From the NCBI GenBank assembly GCA_003455715.1, contig DMQJ01000467.1:1-16297 (forward strand): 16,297 nucleotides of DNA, given 5' to 3'. The notes below the pieces were generated by a model. The model had not been told where the DNA came from and did no database searches. It was given only the letters and a program-made list of their open reading frames with translations. This DNA is from Acidimicrobiaceae bacterium (GTDB lineage Bacteria; Actinomycetota; Acidimicrobiia; Acidimicrobiales; Ilumatobacteraceae). Every line of letters begins with the position of its first letter. Position 1 is the first letter of the stretch. Positions 1-5,660 of this stretch are shown here, piece after piece. A program made the translations under genes and the position numbers.

Positions 1-13
1 GCTCTTCCGATCT
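1..13. other. Illumina adapter remnant at the contig edge
   Basis: The first 13 bases, GCTCTTCCGATCT, are identical to the 3' end of the standard Illumina TruSeq adapter, recalled from general knowledge. The sequence after position 13 is ordinary coding-like DNA. I infer untrimmed adapter at an assembly end rather than genomic sequence, so genomic DNA probably starts at about base 14. Chance identity of 13 bases exactly at the terminus is very unlikely. Confidence 0.86.
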
Positions 14-30
14 CCCTAAGGCCCGACGAG

Positions 31-1413
31 ATGGATGGCGAGCTGCTGCGTTGGTGCTACTCGTTCGCCGAACAGCCCACCGATGGCATCGATGGACTCG
101 ACTGGGGCGAGCAGTTCCATGGCGGCACGCAGTTGCGCTACCAGGTGAACGCCTTCTCGTGGGCAATGGCCCTCTACGCCGCGAACCATCTGCCCAACGC
201 GCCGCGCCGCATGGAGGCAGCACTGGGTGCAGTGGTGGAGAAGCACACCGACCCGCGGGTGTGGCGCTATTGGCGCACGCTGAACCTGCTCGGCAACTTC
301 GACCCCAATCCCGACCCGATTCGCCGCGACAACATCATGTTCTCGGCCTTCCTCGGCGACGTCATCAACACGTTCGAGGCCGCGACCGGTAGCCATCGCT
401 TCGATGAGCCCGGCTCGCTCACCTTCGTGTGGAGCGACGGCCGCACGTTCGCCTACGACCACCACTCCATCACCGAGGCGGTGCGGGCCAACTACGACCG
501 CAGCAAGCTCGGCTTCTTCCCCTGCGAGCCCGGTTGGAGCTTCACCGTGTGCAACGTGATGGGCGCACAGACGCTGCGTGGGCACGACGCGTTGCACGGC
601 TCATCGCACTGGGCCGACGTGGGGCCGCGCTGGCAGCAGACGCTCGACAACGAGTACTTCACCCCCGACGGCACCTACGCACACATCCGCTCCAACCACA
701 TCGGTGTCTCGTGGGATACAGGCGAGGTGCCCAACGGCCACTACTTCGCCAATGGCACGCACCGCTTCGCCGACATCCTTCCCGACCACGCCCGCCGTGC
801 CCGGGCCTTGGAGCTGCGCGGGGCCCAGCCGAAGATGGTGGCCCTGTCCGGGTTGGTGAAGGACGGCCGCCTCGACCTGGAGCTCCCCGCCGAGCCCGAA
901 CGCCACCGCACTCGTAGTTCGTCGATCCCGCCGTGGACGAAGGTGATCGGTGGCGCCCGCATGGTCGGCGACGACTCGCTCGCGTGGGCGGCCATGGATG
1001 CCTCAGCTCGCCAGTGCGCCACGGGTGAGCGGTGGCCGAAGCGGCCGGTGGCGGCGGCCTCCAACGGGCTCGGCTCGTACATGATCGTTCGCTGGTCGGC
1101 CCCGCTCGACCTGGCGGCGCTGAACATCCGCGGCTACGTGCCACCGCAGGGCCCGCTGGTCGATGCCGCCCACGAGGTGCTCATCACCATGGCCCGCAGC
1201 ACCGACGGGGCGTCGCTCGACCTCGTGCTCGAGCCAATGGACGCTGCGGTGCCAGGAGCCGATCTGCGTCTGTCTTCCTTGGCGCCCGACACGATGTACC
1301 GGCTGGCCGGCGACGGGGTCGACCTGTCGCTGCAGGCCGACTCCGATGGCGAGGCCACTGTCTCCGTCGGCGCCCTCGATCGACGGATCTCCCTGCGGCT
1401 GGAGGTGGCGTGA
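31..1413 (+). CDS. Linalool dehydratase/isomerase-like protein, probably 5'-truncated
   Basis: The product resembles the linalool dehydratase/isomerase (Ldi) family, whose founding member interconverts geraniol, linalool and myrcene without a cofactor in an (alpha/alpha)6 barrel. Family signs are RYQVNAF (36-42), VWRYW (77-81), RDNIMF (99-104), ATGSHRF (118-124) and above all CEPGWSFTVCN (165-175). The last matches the founding enzyme's CEPxxxFxxCN, with its two active-site cysteines nine residues apart (Cys165 and Cys174 here). The first ATG is only 17 bases after the adapter remnant, and no stop codon precedes it in frame. The N-terminal active-site Asp/Tyr segment of the founding enzyme cannot be placed, so the true start probably lies off the contig. 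Roughly residues 370-460 are extra relative to the founding enzyme and look beta-rich. The substrate is unknown; a terpene or other tertiary/allylic alcohol is only an inference. The gene converges on the next one. Confidence 0.8.
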   Translation: MDGELLRWCYSFAEQPTDGIDGLDWGEQFHGGTQLRYQVNAFSWAMALYAANHLPNAPRRMEAALGAVVEKHTDPRVWRYWRTLNLLGNFDPNPDPIRRDNIMFSAFLGDVINTFEAATGSHRFDEPGSLTFVWSDGRTFAYDHHSITEAVRANYDRSKLGFFPCEPGWSFTVCNVMGAQTLRGHDALHGSSHWADVGPRWQQTLDNEYFTPDGTYAHIRSNHIGVSWDTGEVPNGHYFANGTHRFADILPDHARRARALELRGAQPKMVALSGLVKDGRLDLELPAEPERHRTRSSSIPPWTKVIGGARMVGDDSLAWAAMDASARQCATGERWPKRPVAAASNGLGSYMIVRWSAPLDLAALNIRGYVPPQGPLVDAAHEVLITMARSTDGASLDLVLEPMDAAVPGADLRLSSLAPDTMYRLAGDGVDLSLQADSDGEATVSVGALDRRISLRLEVA

Positions 1414-1514
1414 TGATGCTCGACTGCGATCGCCTCTGGACGCGCCTGGTCACGCTGGTGTTCCGAGTGCGTCGCCGTCCGCGGGTGACAGGAGAAATGC
1501 CGCCACGCCGCTGA

Positions 1515-1527
1515 CCCCGGCGCGGGG
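1515..1527. terminator. Small GC hairpin between convergent genes
   Basis: CCCCG (1515-1519), a GCG loop and CGGGG (1523-1527) form a perfect 5-bp stem in the 122-bp gap between the two convergent genes ending at 1413 and 1536. There is no T-run on either side, so this would at best be a weak bidirectional terminator. High GC content makes such a short stem likely by chance. Confidence 0.25.
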
Positions 1528-1535
1528 AGGCGACG

Positions 1536-2303
1536 TCAGGCCGTGATCGGCCCGTCGAGGAAGGCCACCACGGCGTCCGCCGGTAGGTCGGCCGACTCGG
1601 CGATGTGCAAACTGTCGATGGCTCCGGGTTCGAGCCGCCGCCAGAGCAGCAGCAAGAGGTCCGCCGCGGGTGCCGCGAGCACGGCCTCGTCGGCGTTGCC
1701 CGTGGCGCCGAGCCGTTCCAACTCCAACTGGCCTCGGCTCCCCACGGGCCGAACTCGCCACGTAGATCCCTCATCGCTGGTGTGCAGTTGCAGGGGCGCA
1801 GCGAGTCGGTGAGGTGCATATCGGCGGGTGTACGTGTGGAGAAGTTCGTCGATGCCGTCGTCCGCCTGCTCTGGCGGGATCGGTTGGTGTTGGCCCGTCG
1901 GCACCTCCAGGTCCCAGCGGTGCAGCGTGGTCTCGTGCAGCTGGTGTCGAACCCACCAACCCACGGTGCCGCGGTCGCCCTCGGCGAAGTTGGTGCACCG
2001 TACGTCGGGTTCGCGTGCTGCAGCGGCGAGCGCCGCCACCATTCGCTCTCCCTCCCGTTCCAGCGCGGCAGACAAGACCTCGCCCTTCTCCTCGGCCGGA
2101 AGCAGGATCGACCCATCGAAGGAGCGGCTGGTGAGGATGCGGGTCGCCCATCGGAAGTCGCCCACGAGGTGAGCCAGCAACTCGCCGGCGTCCCAACCGG
2201 GCAGGTGGTCGAGGGGGCTGTCGTGGGGCACGGCGTGGGCGAGCCGCACGCAGCGGGCGACTTCTCGCTCGGTGAGATCGACGAAGGCAAGGTGACGGTG
2301 CAT
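1536..2303 (-). CDS. Maleylpyruvate isomerase-family mycothiol-dependent enzyme
   Basis: This 255-aa protein has the MDMPI layout: an N-terminal DinB-like four-helix metal-binding domain (about 1-140) and a smaller C-terminal domain (about 150-255). The expected metal site is visible as His45 in ELLAHLVGD plus Glu124 and His128 in HQLHETTLHRWD. The Glu-x3-His spacing agrees with the Glu144/His148 ligands I recall for the Corynebacterium glutamicum enzyme. Characterised members isomerise maleylpyruvate with mycothiol as cofactor, but most paralogues have unknown thiol-transfer substrates. No gentisate pathway genes are nearby, so a specific reaction is not assigned. The ATG at 2303 is supported by a TANNNT box ending 7 nt upstream, implying a leaderless mRNA. 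It is divergent from the desaturase gene across a 99-bp region. Confidence 0.92.
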   Translation of the reverse strand: MHRHLAFVDLTEREVARCVRLAHAVPHDSPLDHLPGWDAGELLAHLVGDFRWATRILTSRSFDGSILLPAEEKGEVLSAALEREGERMVAALAAAAREPDVRCTNFAEGDRGTVGWWVRHQLHETTLHRWDLEVPTGQHQPIPPEQADDGIDELLHTYTRRYAPHRLAAPLQLHTSDEGSTWRVRPVGSRGQLELERLGATGNADEAVLAAPAADLLLLLWRRLEPGAIDSLHIAESADLPADAVVAFLDGPITA

Positions 2304-2310
2304 GGCGCGA

Positions 2311-2316
2311 ACCGTA
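2311..2316 (-). promoter_or_regulatory. -10 box of the MDMPI-family gene, leaderless
   Basis: On the minus strand, TACGGT fits the actinobacterial TANNNT -10 element. Seven bases separate it from the ATG at 2303, so transcription would start at or beside the start codon. The same geometry recurs before other genes in this window, which raises confidence. Confidence 0.55.
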
Positions 2317-2365
2317 GGAACCCGCGGCCCACCGTTGCGGACGATGTGCCCACGATCTCCGCCTG

Positions 2366-2381
2366 CCTACCGACCGGTAGG
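2366..2381. promoter_or_regulatory. TetR-type operator palindrome upstream of the desaturase
   Basis: CCTACCG (2366-2372) and CGGTAGG (2375-2381) form a perfect 7-bp inverted repeat around a 2-bp AC centre. It resembles TACCGACCGGTCGGTA-like operators of TetR/AcrR-family repressors in actinobacteria. It ends 9 bp before the desaturase -10 box and so covers the -35 position, a placement that suits repression. No TetR-family gene lies in the window, so the regulator would act in trans. It also lies about 60 bp upstream of the divergent MDMPI-family start and could affect both genes. Confidence 0.65.
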
Positions 2382-2390
2382 TAGACGCGC

Positions 2391-2396
2391 TATGGT
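2391..2396 (+). promoter_or_regulatory. -10 box of the desaturase, leaderless
   Basis: TATGGT fits TANNNT and is followed by exactly 6 bases before the GTG start at 2403, predicting a leaderless transcript. No Shine-Dalgarno sequence precedes the GTG. The TetR-type palindrome sits just upstream. Confidence 0.62.
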
Positions 2397-2402
2397 GGTG
2401 CT

Positions 2403-3464
2403 GTGACCGCAGTCGAGACACCCCCGACCATCCAGCGTGAGCAGTCGCTCAACGATGTCAGGGCCGTCATTCCCGAAGCCTGCTACCGCCGTTCGGCGGG
2501 CCGGGCGGCGGCGGCTGTGTCGATGGCGGTCGTGCTCTACCTGGCCCCGGTGGTGGCGCTGGCGCTCACCAACACGTGGTGGCTCACCCCGATCCTGTGG
2601 GTGCTGGCTGGTTTGGGTGTGTCCGGCTTGTTCGTGCTCGGTCACGACGCGTCGCACGGTGCACTGCTCGACTCCCGCAAAAGCAACCGGGTGATCGCGC
2701 AACTCTGCATGGGCCCGAGTGTTCACGCCGAGGCCGCGTGGGATCTCGGCCACAACCGCATCCACCACGGCTACACCACCCGCGAGGGGTTCGACTTCGT
2801 GTGGCACCCGCTCACCCCGCAGCAGTACCGCGAACTCGGTGCCTTGGCCCGCCTGCGCCATCGGTTCGAATGGTCGTTCCTCGGGTCGGGGGCCTACTAC
2901 CTGCGCACGGTGTGGTGGGAGAAGATGTGGCGTTTCAACGCCCCCGGCAAGCGGCACGACGCCATCGTGCGCGACAAGCTCACCCTGGGCTCGGCCGCAG
3001 TGGCCATCGTGGCAGCGACGGGGGTCGTGGCCGGTCTGCTCGACGGCTGGCCGGCCGCATTGTGGATGCCGGTGAAGCTGTGGGTGGTGCCGTTCCTCGT
3101 GTTCGTGCACGTCATCGGCTGGACTGTGTACGTGCACCACGTGTCGCCCGACATCCGCTGGTGGACTCGCAAGGAGTGGAGCCAGTTCAAAGGCCAGATG
3201 GAGTCCACCACCATCATGCGCATCCCCCGCGTGGTGAACCGGCTGTGGCTGCACAACATCATGGTGCACGTGCCGCATCACGTCGATGCTCGCATCCCGT
3301 TCCACCAACTGCCCGCTGCCGCAGCAGCCATCGCTGAGGCATACCCCGACACCGTGCGCACCATCCGCCTGTCGCCCAAGGAGTACCTGCGCTCCACGAA
3401 GGCGTGCAAGCTGTACGACTTCGAGCGCGGGTGCTGGCTGCCGTACTCCGCTGCTCGTGCGTGA
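2403..3464 (+). CDS. Membrane fatty-acid desaturase family protein
   Basis: This 353-aa integral-membrane di-iron desaturase/hydroxylase (FA_desaturase family) carries the three histidine boxes that bind the iron pair: HDASH (81-85), HNRIHH (117-122) and HVPHH (289-293). An additional YVHH lies at 243-246. Hydrophobic spans lie at about 36-56, 62-80, 196-215 and 224-242. The family inserts double bonds or hydroxyl groups into acyl chains or carotenoid-like lipids, using O2 and an electron donor that is not encoded here. The GTG start is chosen because a -10 box ends 6 nt before it. The CrtC-like gene follows after 24 nt and is probably co-transcribed, pointing to lipid or isoprenoid modification. 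The TetR-type palindrome suggests control by an acyl or other lipophilic ligand. The exact substrate and regiochemistry are unknown. Confidence 0.92.
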   Translation: MTAVETPPTIQREQSLNDVRAVIPEACYRRSAGRAAAAVSMAVVLYLAPVVALALTNTWWLTPILWVLAGLGVSGLFVLGHDASHGALLDSRKSNRVIAQLCMGPSVHAEAAWDLGHNRIHHGYTTREGFDFVWHPLTPQQYRELGALARLRHRFEWSFLGSGAYYLRTVWWEKMWRFNAPGKRHDAIVRDKLTLGSAAVAIVAATGVVAGLLDGWPAALWMPVKLWVVPFLVFVHVIGWTVYVHHVSPDIRWWTRKEWSQFKGQMESTTIMRIPRVVNRLWLHNIMVHVPHHVDARIPFHQLPAAAAAIAEAYPDTVRTIRLSPKEYLRSTKACKLYDFERGCWLPYSAARA

Positions 3465-3488
3465 TCGGCGCGGTGCCAACATGGCGCC

Positions 3489-4490
3489 ATGCCCCGCCTG
3501 ACCGCCTTCGACGAATACCTCGTCCACCAGCTGCCTGAGCCGCTTCACGTGGTGCAGCAGCACCACCACCACTGGCGGGAGAGCCTCTTCTTCGTTGCCC
3601 ACCAGCCGGATGCGCTCGGCGACATGGTGATCATGACGTTCGCCACGTTCCCAGCCAGGCAGGTGGTCGACTCGCTGCAGATGGGTCGTGTCGGCGGCGT
3701 ACGGGTGCTCGGCCGACACGAGCGTGCGTACAACGGCGACCCGCACACGATGGATGTGGGCGCCGCCCGTATCGACATCGTGAAGCCGTTCGAGGAGATC
3801 AGGCTGTGGGCAGACCCCGACATGGGCGAACTGGGCATCGACCTCACCTTCCGGGCCCGCACCCCGCACTACGGCCTCCGCCGGGGGTCGATGCGAGCCG
3901 GCAACGAGCCCGTCTGGGACCAGAGCCACATGCTGCAGTCAGGGTGGTTCGAAGGCACCTACACGCGAGGGGGAGTCACCCACGAGGTTGACCGGTGGTG
4001 GGGTCAGCGCGATCACTCCTGGGGCATTCGCGACCACGGTCGTTGCCCCATGTGGACGTGGTGGCAACTGCAACTGCCTGACGGCATGCTGGGCAACTGG
4101 CACTGGGAGTTCGCCAACGGCGCGCTCGTGTACAGCGACGGCTGCTGGTCGCCCGCCGACGGCAGCGAGCCGGTGCCGATGGTGCGCTTCGAACACGACG
4201 TGCAGTGGGTGGACGCCGTTGGCAACCCGGTGGCCTACGGCGAGCACGGCGAAAAGGTTGAGGGCATCCGTGGCACGGGCGTGTTCCATCTTGAAGGCGG
4301 ACGGCGCGTGGAGGTGGAGGTGGAGGGCAGCTTCGACCGGCCCTACGAACCGTTCCACCGCGGCGGCCTCAACCAGGTGCGCGTGCGCACCGACGACGGG
4401 CGCGAGGGCACCGGCATCGTCGAGATCACCGGAGCCCACCACCATCACTTCTTCCCCGACACCACCGGGTTCGGCCAACTGCCCTGTTAG
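3489..4490 (+). CDS. CrtC-like (calycin-fold) protein, function unknown
   Basis: This 333-aa protein has no clear signal peptide or membrane span and is rich in Trp, His and Gly. The stretch WWGQRDHSWGIRD (170-182) resembles the signature of the CrtC/AttH-like double-calycin superfamily (carotenoid 1,2-hydratase relatives) and of uncharacterised actinobacterial proteins annotated only as DUFs. The rest is beta-rich, with repeated WHWEF- and EVEVEGSF-like strands, consistent with two lipocalin-like barrels. Two runs of four histidines (25-28 and 317-320) stand out and might bind metal. It starts 24 nt after the desaturase with no recognisable -10 box or Shine-Dalgarno sequence, so it probably shares that transcript. 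Binding or modification of a lipid or isoprenoid is inferred from fold and neighbour only. Confidence 0.75.
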   Translation: MPRLTAFDEYLVHQLPEPLHVVQQHHHHWRESLFFVAHQPDALGDMVIMTFATFPARQVVDSLQMGRVGGVRVLGRHERAYNGDPHTMDVGAARIDIVKPFEEIRLWADPDMGELGIDLTFRARTPHYGLRRGSMRAGNEPVWDQSHMLQSGWFEGTYTRGGVTHEVDRWWGQRDHSWGIRDHGRCPMWTWWQLQLPDGMLGNWHWEFANGALVYSDGCWSPADGSEPVPMVRFEHDVQWVDAVGNPVAYGEHGEKVEGIRGTGVFHLEGGRRVEVEVEGSFDRPYEPFHRGGLNQVRVRTDDGREGTGIVEITGAHHHHFFPDTTGFGQLPC

Positions 4491-4497
4491 CGGGTTC

Positions 4498-4503
4498 TAA
4501 CAT
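4498..4503 (+). promoter_or_regulatory. -10 box of the two-TM membrane protein gene, leaderless
   Basis: TAACAT fits TANNNT and is followed by 6 bases before the ATG at 4510. It lies within GTTAG-CGGGTT-CTAAC (4486-4501), a perfect 5-bp inverted repeat whose left arm holds the stop codon of the preceding gene. The repeat may be chance or a small operator. Confidence 0.52.
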
Positions 4504-4509
4504 CGTGAA

Positions 4510-5082
4510 ATGAACACCCAGTGGTTCGGTCCGCAGCCGCTGCCTCAAGCGCCACGGCCGCGCATGCGCAAGGGGTGGATCGTGGCCGGCATCATTGCCG
4601 ACGTCGTCGCTGTTGTGCTGCTCGTCGGTGGCGCGATCGCCATGGCCGTCGGCCGCACGGTCTCCAGTATCGATCCGGTCGCTGCCGCGGTCACGCCCGC
4701 ACCGCTCTCGTTCGACGCTGAAGCGGCGACGTACGAGATCTTGCTCGACCGCCGTCCGGGCGATGACTTCCGCGAGTCGTCCGACGTGCAGTGCTCAGTG
4801 CAGTTGGCTGATGGCCGCACGCTGTCGATCGACGGTGCCGTGCAGGCGGTGGCCGTGTCGTCGAACAAGTTGGAGACGGTCGGGTCGTTCGACGCCATCG
4901 CCGGCACCACCACCGTGGCGTGTGAGGCGAATGGTGGGAGCGTCCGTTACGTGGTCGACGAGGAGTCGCTCATCTCCCGTATCGGCCTGATCGTGGTGCT
5001 GGTCGGCGTGGGCCTGCTACTCGCCGGTGTTGCCGCGATCATGCTCGGTGTCTTCTGGAAGAAGCGGCCAGCGTTGGCTTGA
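4510..5082 (+). CDS. Small two-TM membrane protein, unknown function
   Basis: This 190-aa protein is not recognised as a named family. A proline-rich N-terminus (1-19), a basic RMRK and a TM helix at about 23-47 come first. A domain of about 110 residues (48-156) follows, then a second TM helix (about 158-182) and a KKR tail. By the positive-inside rule both ends face the cytoplasm and the middle domain lies outside. Cys95 and Cys138 in that domain could form a disulfide. The layout recalls proline-rich-linker actinobacterial membrane proteins. It has its own predicted leaderless promoter, and its 3' end lies 11 bp from the convergent DUF302 gene. Confidence 0.78.
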   Translation: MNTQWFGPQPLPQAPRPRMRKGWIVAGIIADVVAVVLLVGGAIAMAVGRTVSSIDPVAAAVTPAPLSFDAEAATYEILLDRRPGDDFRESSDVQCSVQLADGRTLSIDGAVQAVAVSSNKLETVGSFDAIAGTTTVACEANGGSVRYVVDEESLISRIGLIVVLVGVGLLLAGVAAIMLGVFWKKRPALA

Positions 5083-5093
5083 CTCGTGGGTGC

Positions 5094-5468
5094 TCAGCCG
5101 ACCGCGTCGACGGCGGCCTTGAGCTTGGCGGAGACCTGGGCGGCGAGATCGTCGAACGACGGGTCGTTCATGAGCATCGACGGGTCGACGGCCGACACCT
5201 TGGTGCCACCCTCCACGGCCTCCACCACCACGTTGCACGGCAGCAGCAGCGCCACGGACGGGTCGAGTGTGAGTGCCTGGTTGGCGAACCCGGGGTTGCA
5301 TGCGCCGAGGATCTTGAGGAACGGCCGGTCGATGCCGAGCTTGGCCTTGAAGGTTGCTGCGACGTCGATCTCGGTGAGCACACCGAACCCATGGTCGGCC
5401 AGCGAGGCCCGAATCGCTGCCTCCGCGTCGGCGGGGGAGAGGGTGGTGACGGTCTCGATGGCATCCAT
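5094..5468 (-). CDS. DUF302 family protein
   Basis: This 124-aa protein has the DUF302 signature: a helix-strand start ending in GFGVLTEIDV, then KILGACNPGFANQALTLDP, then ALLLPCNVVVEAVEGGTKV and a closing VDPSMLM. The biochemical role of the family is unknown; members are often found with copper, sulfur or thiol-stress genes. I chose the ATG at 5468, not the TTG 33 bases upstream, because AGGAG lies 6 nt before it. The upstream region holds a CsoR-family-like palindrome shared with the divergent small Cys/His protein, which suggests metal or persulfide control. The two conserved cysteines, in GACNP and LPCNV, are candidates for metal or sulfur chemistry. Confidence 0.92.
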   Translation of the reverse strand: MDAIETVTTLSPADAEAAIRASLADHGFGVLTEIDVAATFKAKLGIDRPFLKILGACNPGFANQALTLDPSVALLLPCNVVVEAVEGGTKVSAVDPSMLMNDPSFDDLAAQVSAKLKAAVDAVG

Positions 5469-5474
5469 GGCGGG

Positions 5475-5479
5475 CTCCT
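5475..5479 (-). promoter_or_regulatory. Ribosome binding site of the DUF302 gene
   Basis: AGGAG on the minus strand lies 6 nt before the ATG at 5468. It decides the start over the upstream in-frame TTG. A TATCTT box (5505 to 5500, minus strand) implies a leader of roughly 25 nt, so this is one of the few clearly leadered starts in the window. Confidence 0.7.
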
Positions 5480-5502
5480 GTTGTCGGTGACTGACCTCCA
5501 AG

Positions 5503-5518
5503 ATACCCTAGGGGGTAT
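5503..5518. promoter_or_regulatory. CsoR/CstR-family-like operator between divergent genes
   Basis: ATACCC (5503-5508) and GGGTAT (5513-5518) form a perfect 6-bp inverted repeat around TAGG. From memory, AT-flanked C/G tracts of this type are the sites of CsoR-family copper or persulfide sensors, such as the Bacillus copZA operator. The palindrome covers the start region of the small + strand gene and the -10 region of the DUF302 gene, so one repressor could shut both. No csoR-like gene is in the window. Confidence 0.62.
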
Positions 5519-5651
5519 GTGTATGGCAATCACCTGTACTGACTGTGGCCGCCCCGGTTGGGTGGGCTGCGGTGCCCACGTCGACCAAGTGCTCGGACAT
5601 GTGCCCGAGAACGAGCGCTGCCAGTGCGATGAGGAGCCCGCAGCGCGGTAG
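5517..5651 (+). CDS. Small Cys/His-rich putative zinc-binding protein
   Basis: A 44-aa ORF (42 aa if started at the second ATG, 5523). Counted from 5523 it carries Cys5-x2-Cys8-Gly, Trp13, Cys16, His19, Cys33 and Cys35, with the pattern CTDCGRPGWVGCGAHVDQVL then RCQC. I recognise this as a small conserved protein seen in many actinobacteria, usually annotated as hypothetical. The cysteines suggest a zinc ribbon or another thiol/metal site. A TACCCT box (5504-5509) ends 7 nt before the ATG at 5517, favouring the longer, leaderless start. The CsoR-type palindrome overlaps that promoter and suggests a metal- or sulfur-responsive role. Its TAG stop forms part of the -10 box of the next gene. Confidence 0.8.
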   Translation: MCMAITCTDCGRPGWVGCGAHVDQVLGHVPENERCQCDEEPAAR

Positions 5652-5654
5652 TTT
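5649..5654 (+). promoter_or_regulatory. -10 box of the molybdenum hydroxylase operon, overlapping a stop codon
   Basis: TAGTTT fits TANNNT and is followed by exactly 6 bases before the ATG at 5661, implying a leaderless transcript. Its first three bases are the TAG stop of the small Cys/His protein gene. No Shine-Dalgarno sequence precedes the ATG. Confidence 0.58.
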
Positions 5655-5660
5655 CGGCCG

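Noticed and set aside
1413..1514. 33-codon ORF starting at the stop of the Ldi-like gene (TGATG overlap), basic product
   Set aside because: The product is short and Arg-rich with no recognisable motif and no Shine-Dalgarno sequence. It could be translated by coupling but cannot be supported.
3481..3490. Perfect palindrome ATGGCGCCAT at the CrtC-like gene start
   Set aside because: It is a 10-bp self-complementary sequence centred on a common GGCGCC hexamer and is likely by chance. The ATG at 3481 is out of frame with the gene.
3543..3572. CAC/CAG-rich run resembling a short tandem repeat
   Set aside because: It simply encodes the HHHH and flanking glutamines of the CrtC-like protein and is not a true repeat array.
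2367..3929. 520-codon open frame on the minus strand opposite the desaturase and CrtC-like genes
   Set aside because: It is antisense to two well-supported genes and its translation is a low-complexity His/Gly/Val/Arg mix, as expected from high-GC third-position bias.
4486..4501. GTTAG/CTAAC hairpin as a transcription terminator
   Set aside because: The stem is only 5 bp with no T-run, and it contains the -10 box of the next gene.
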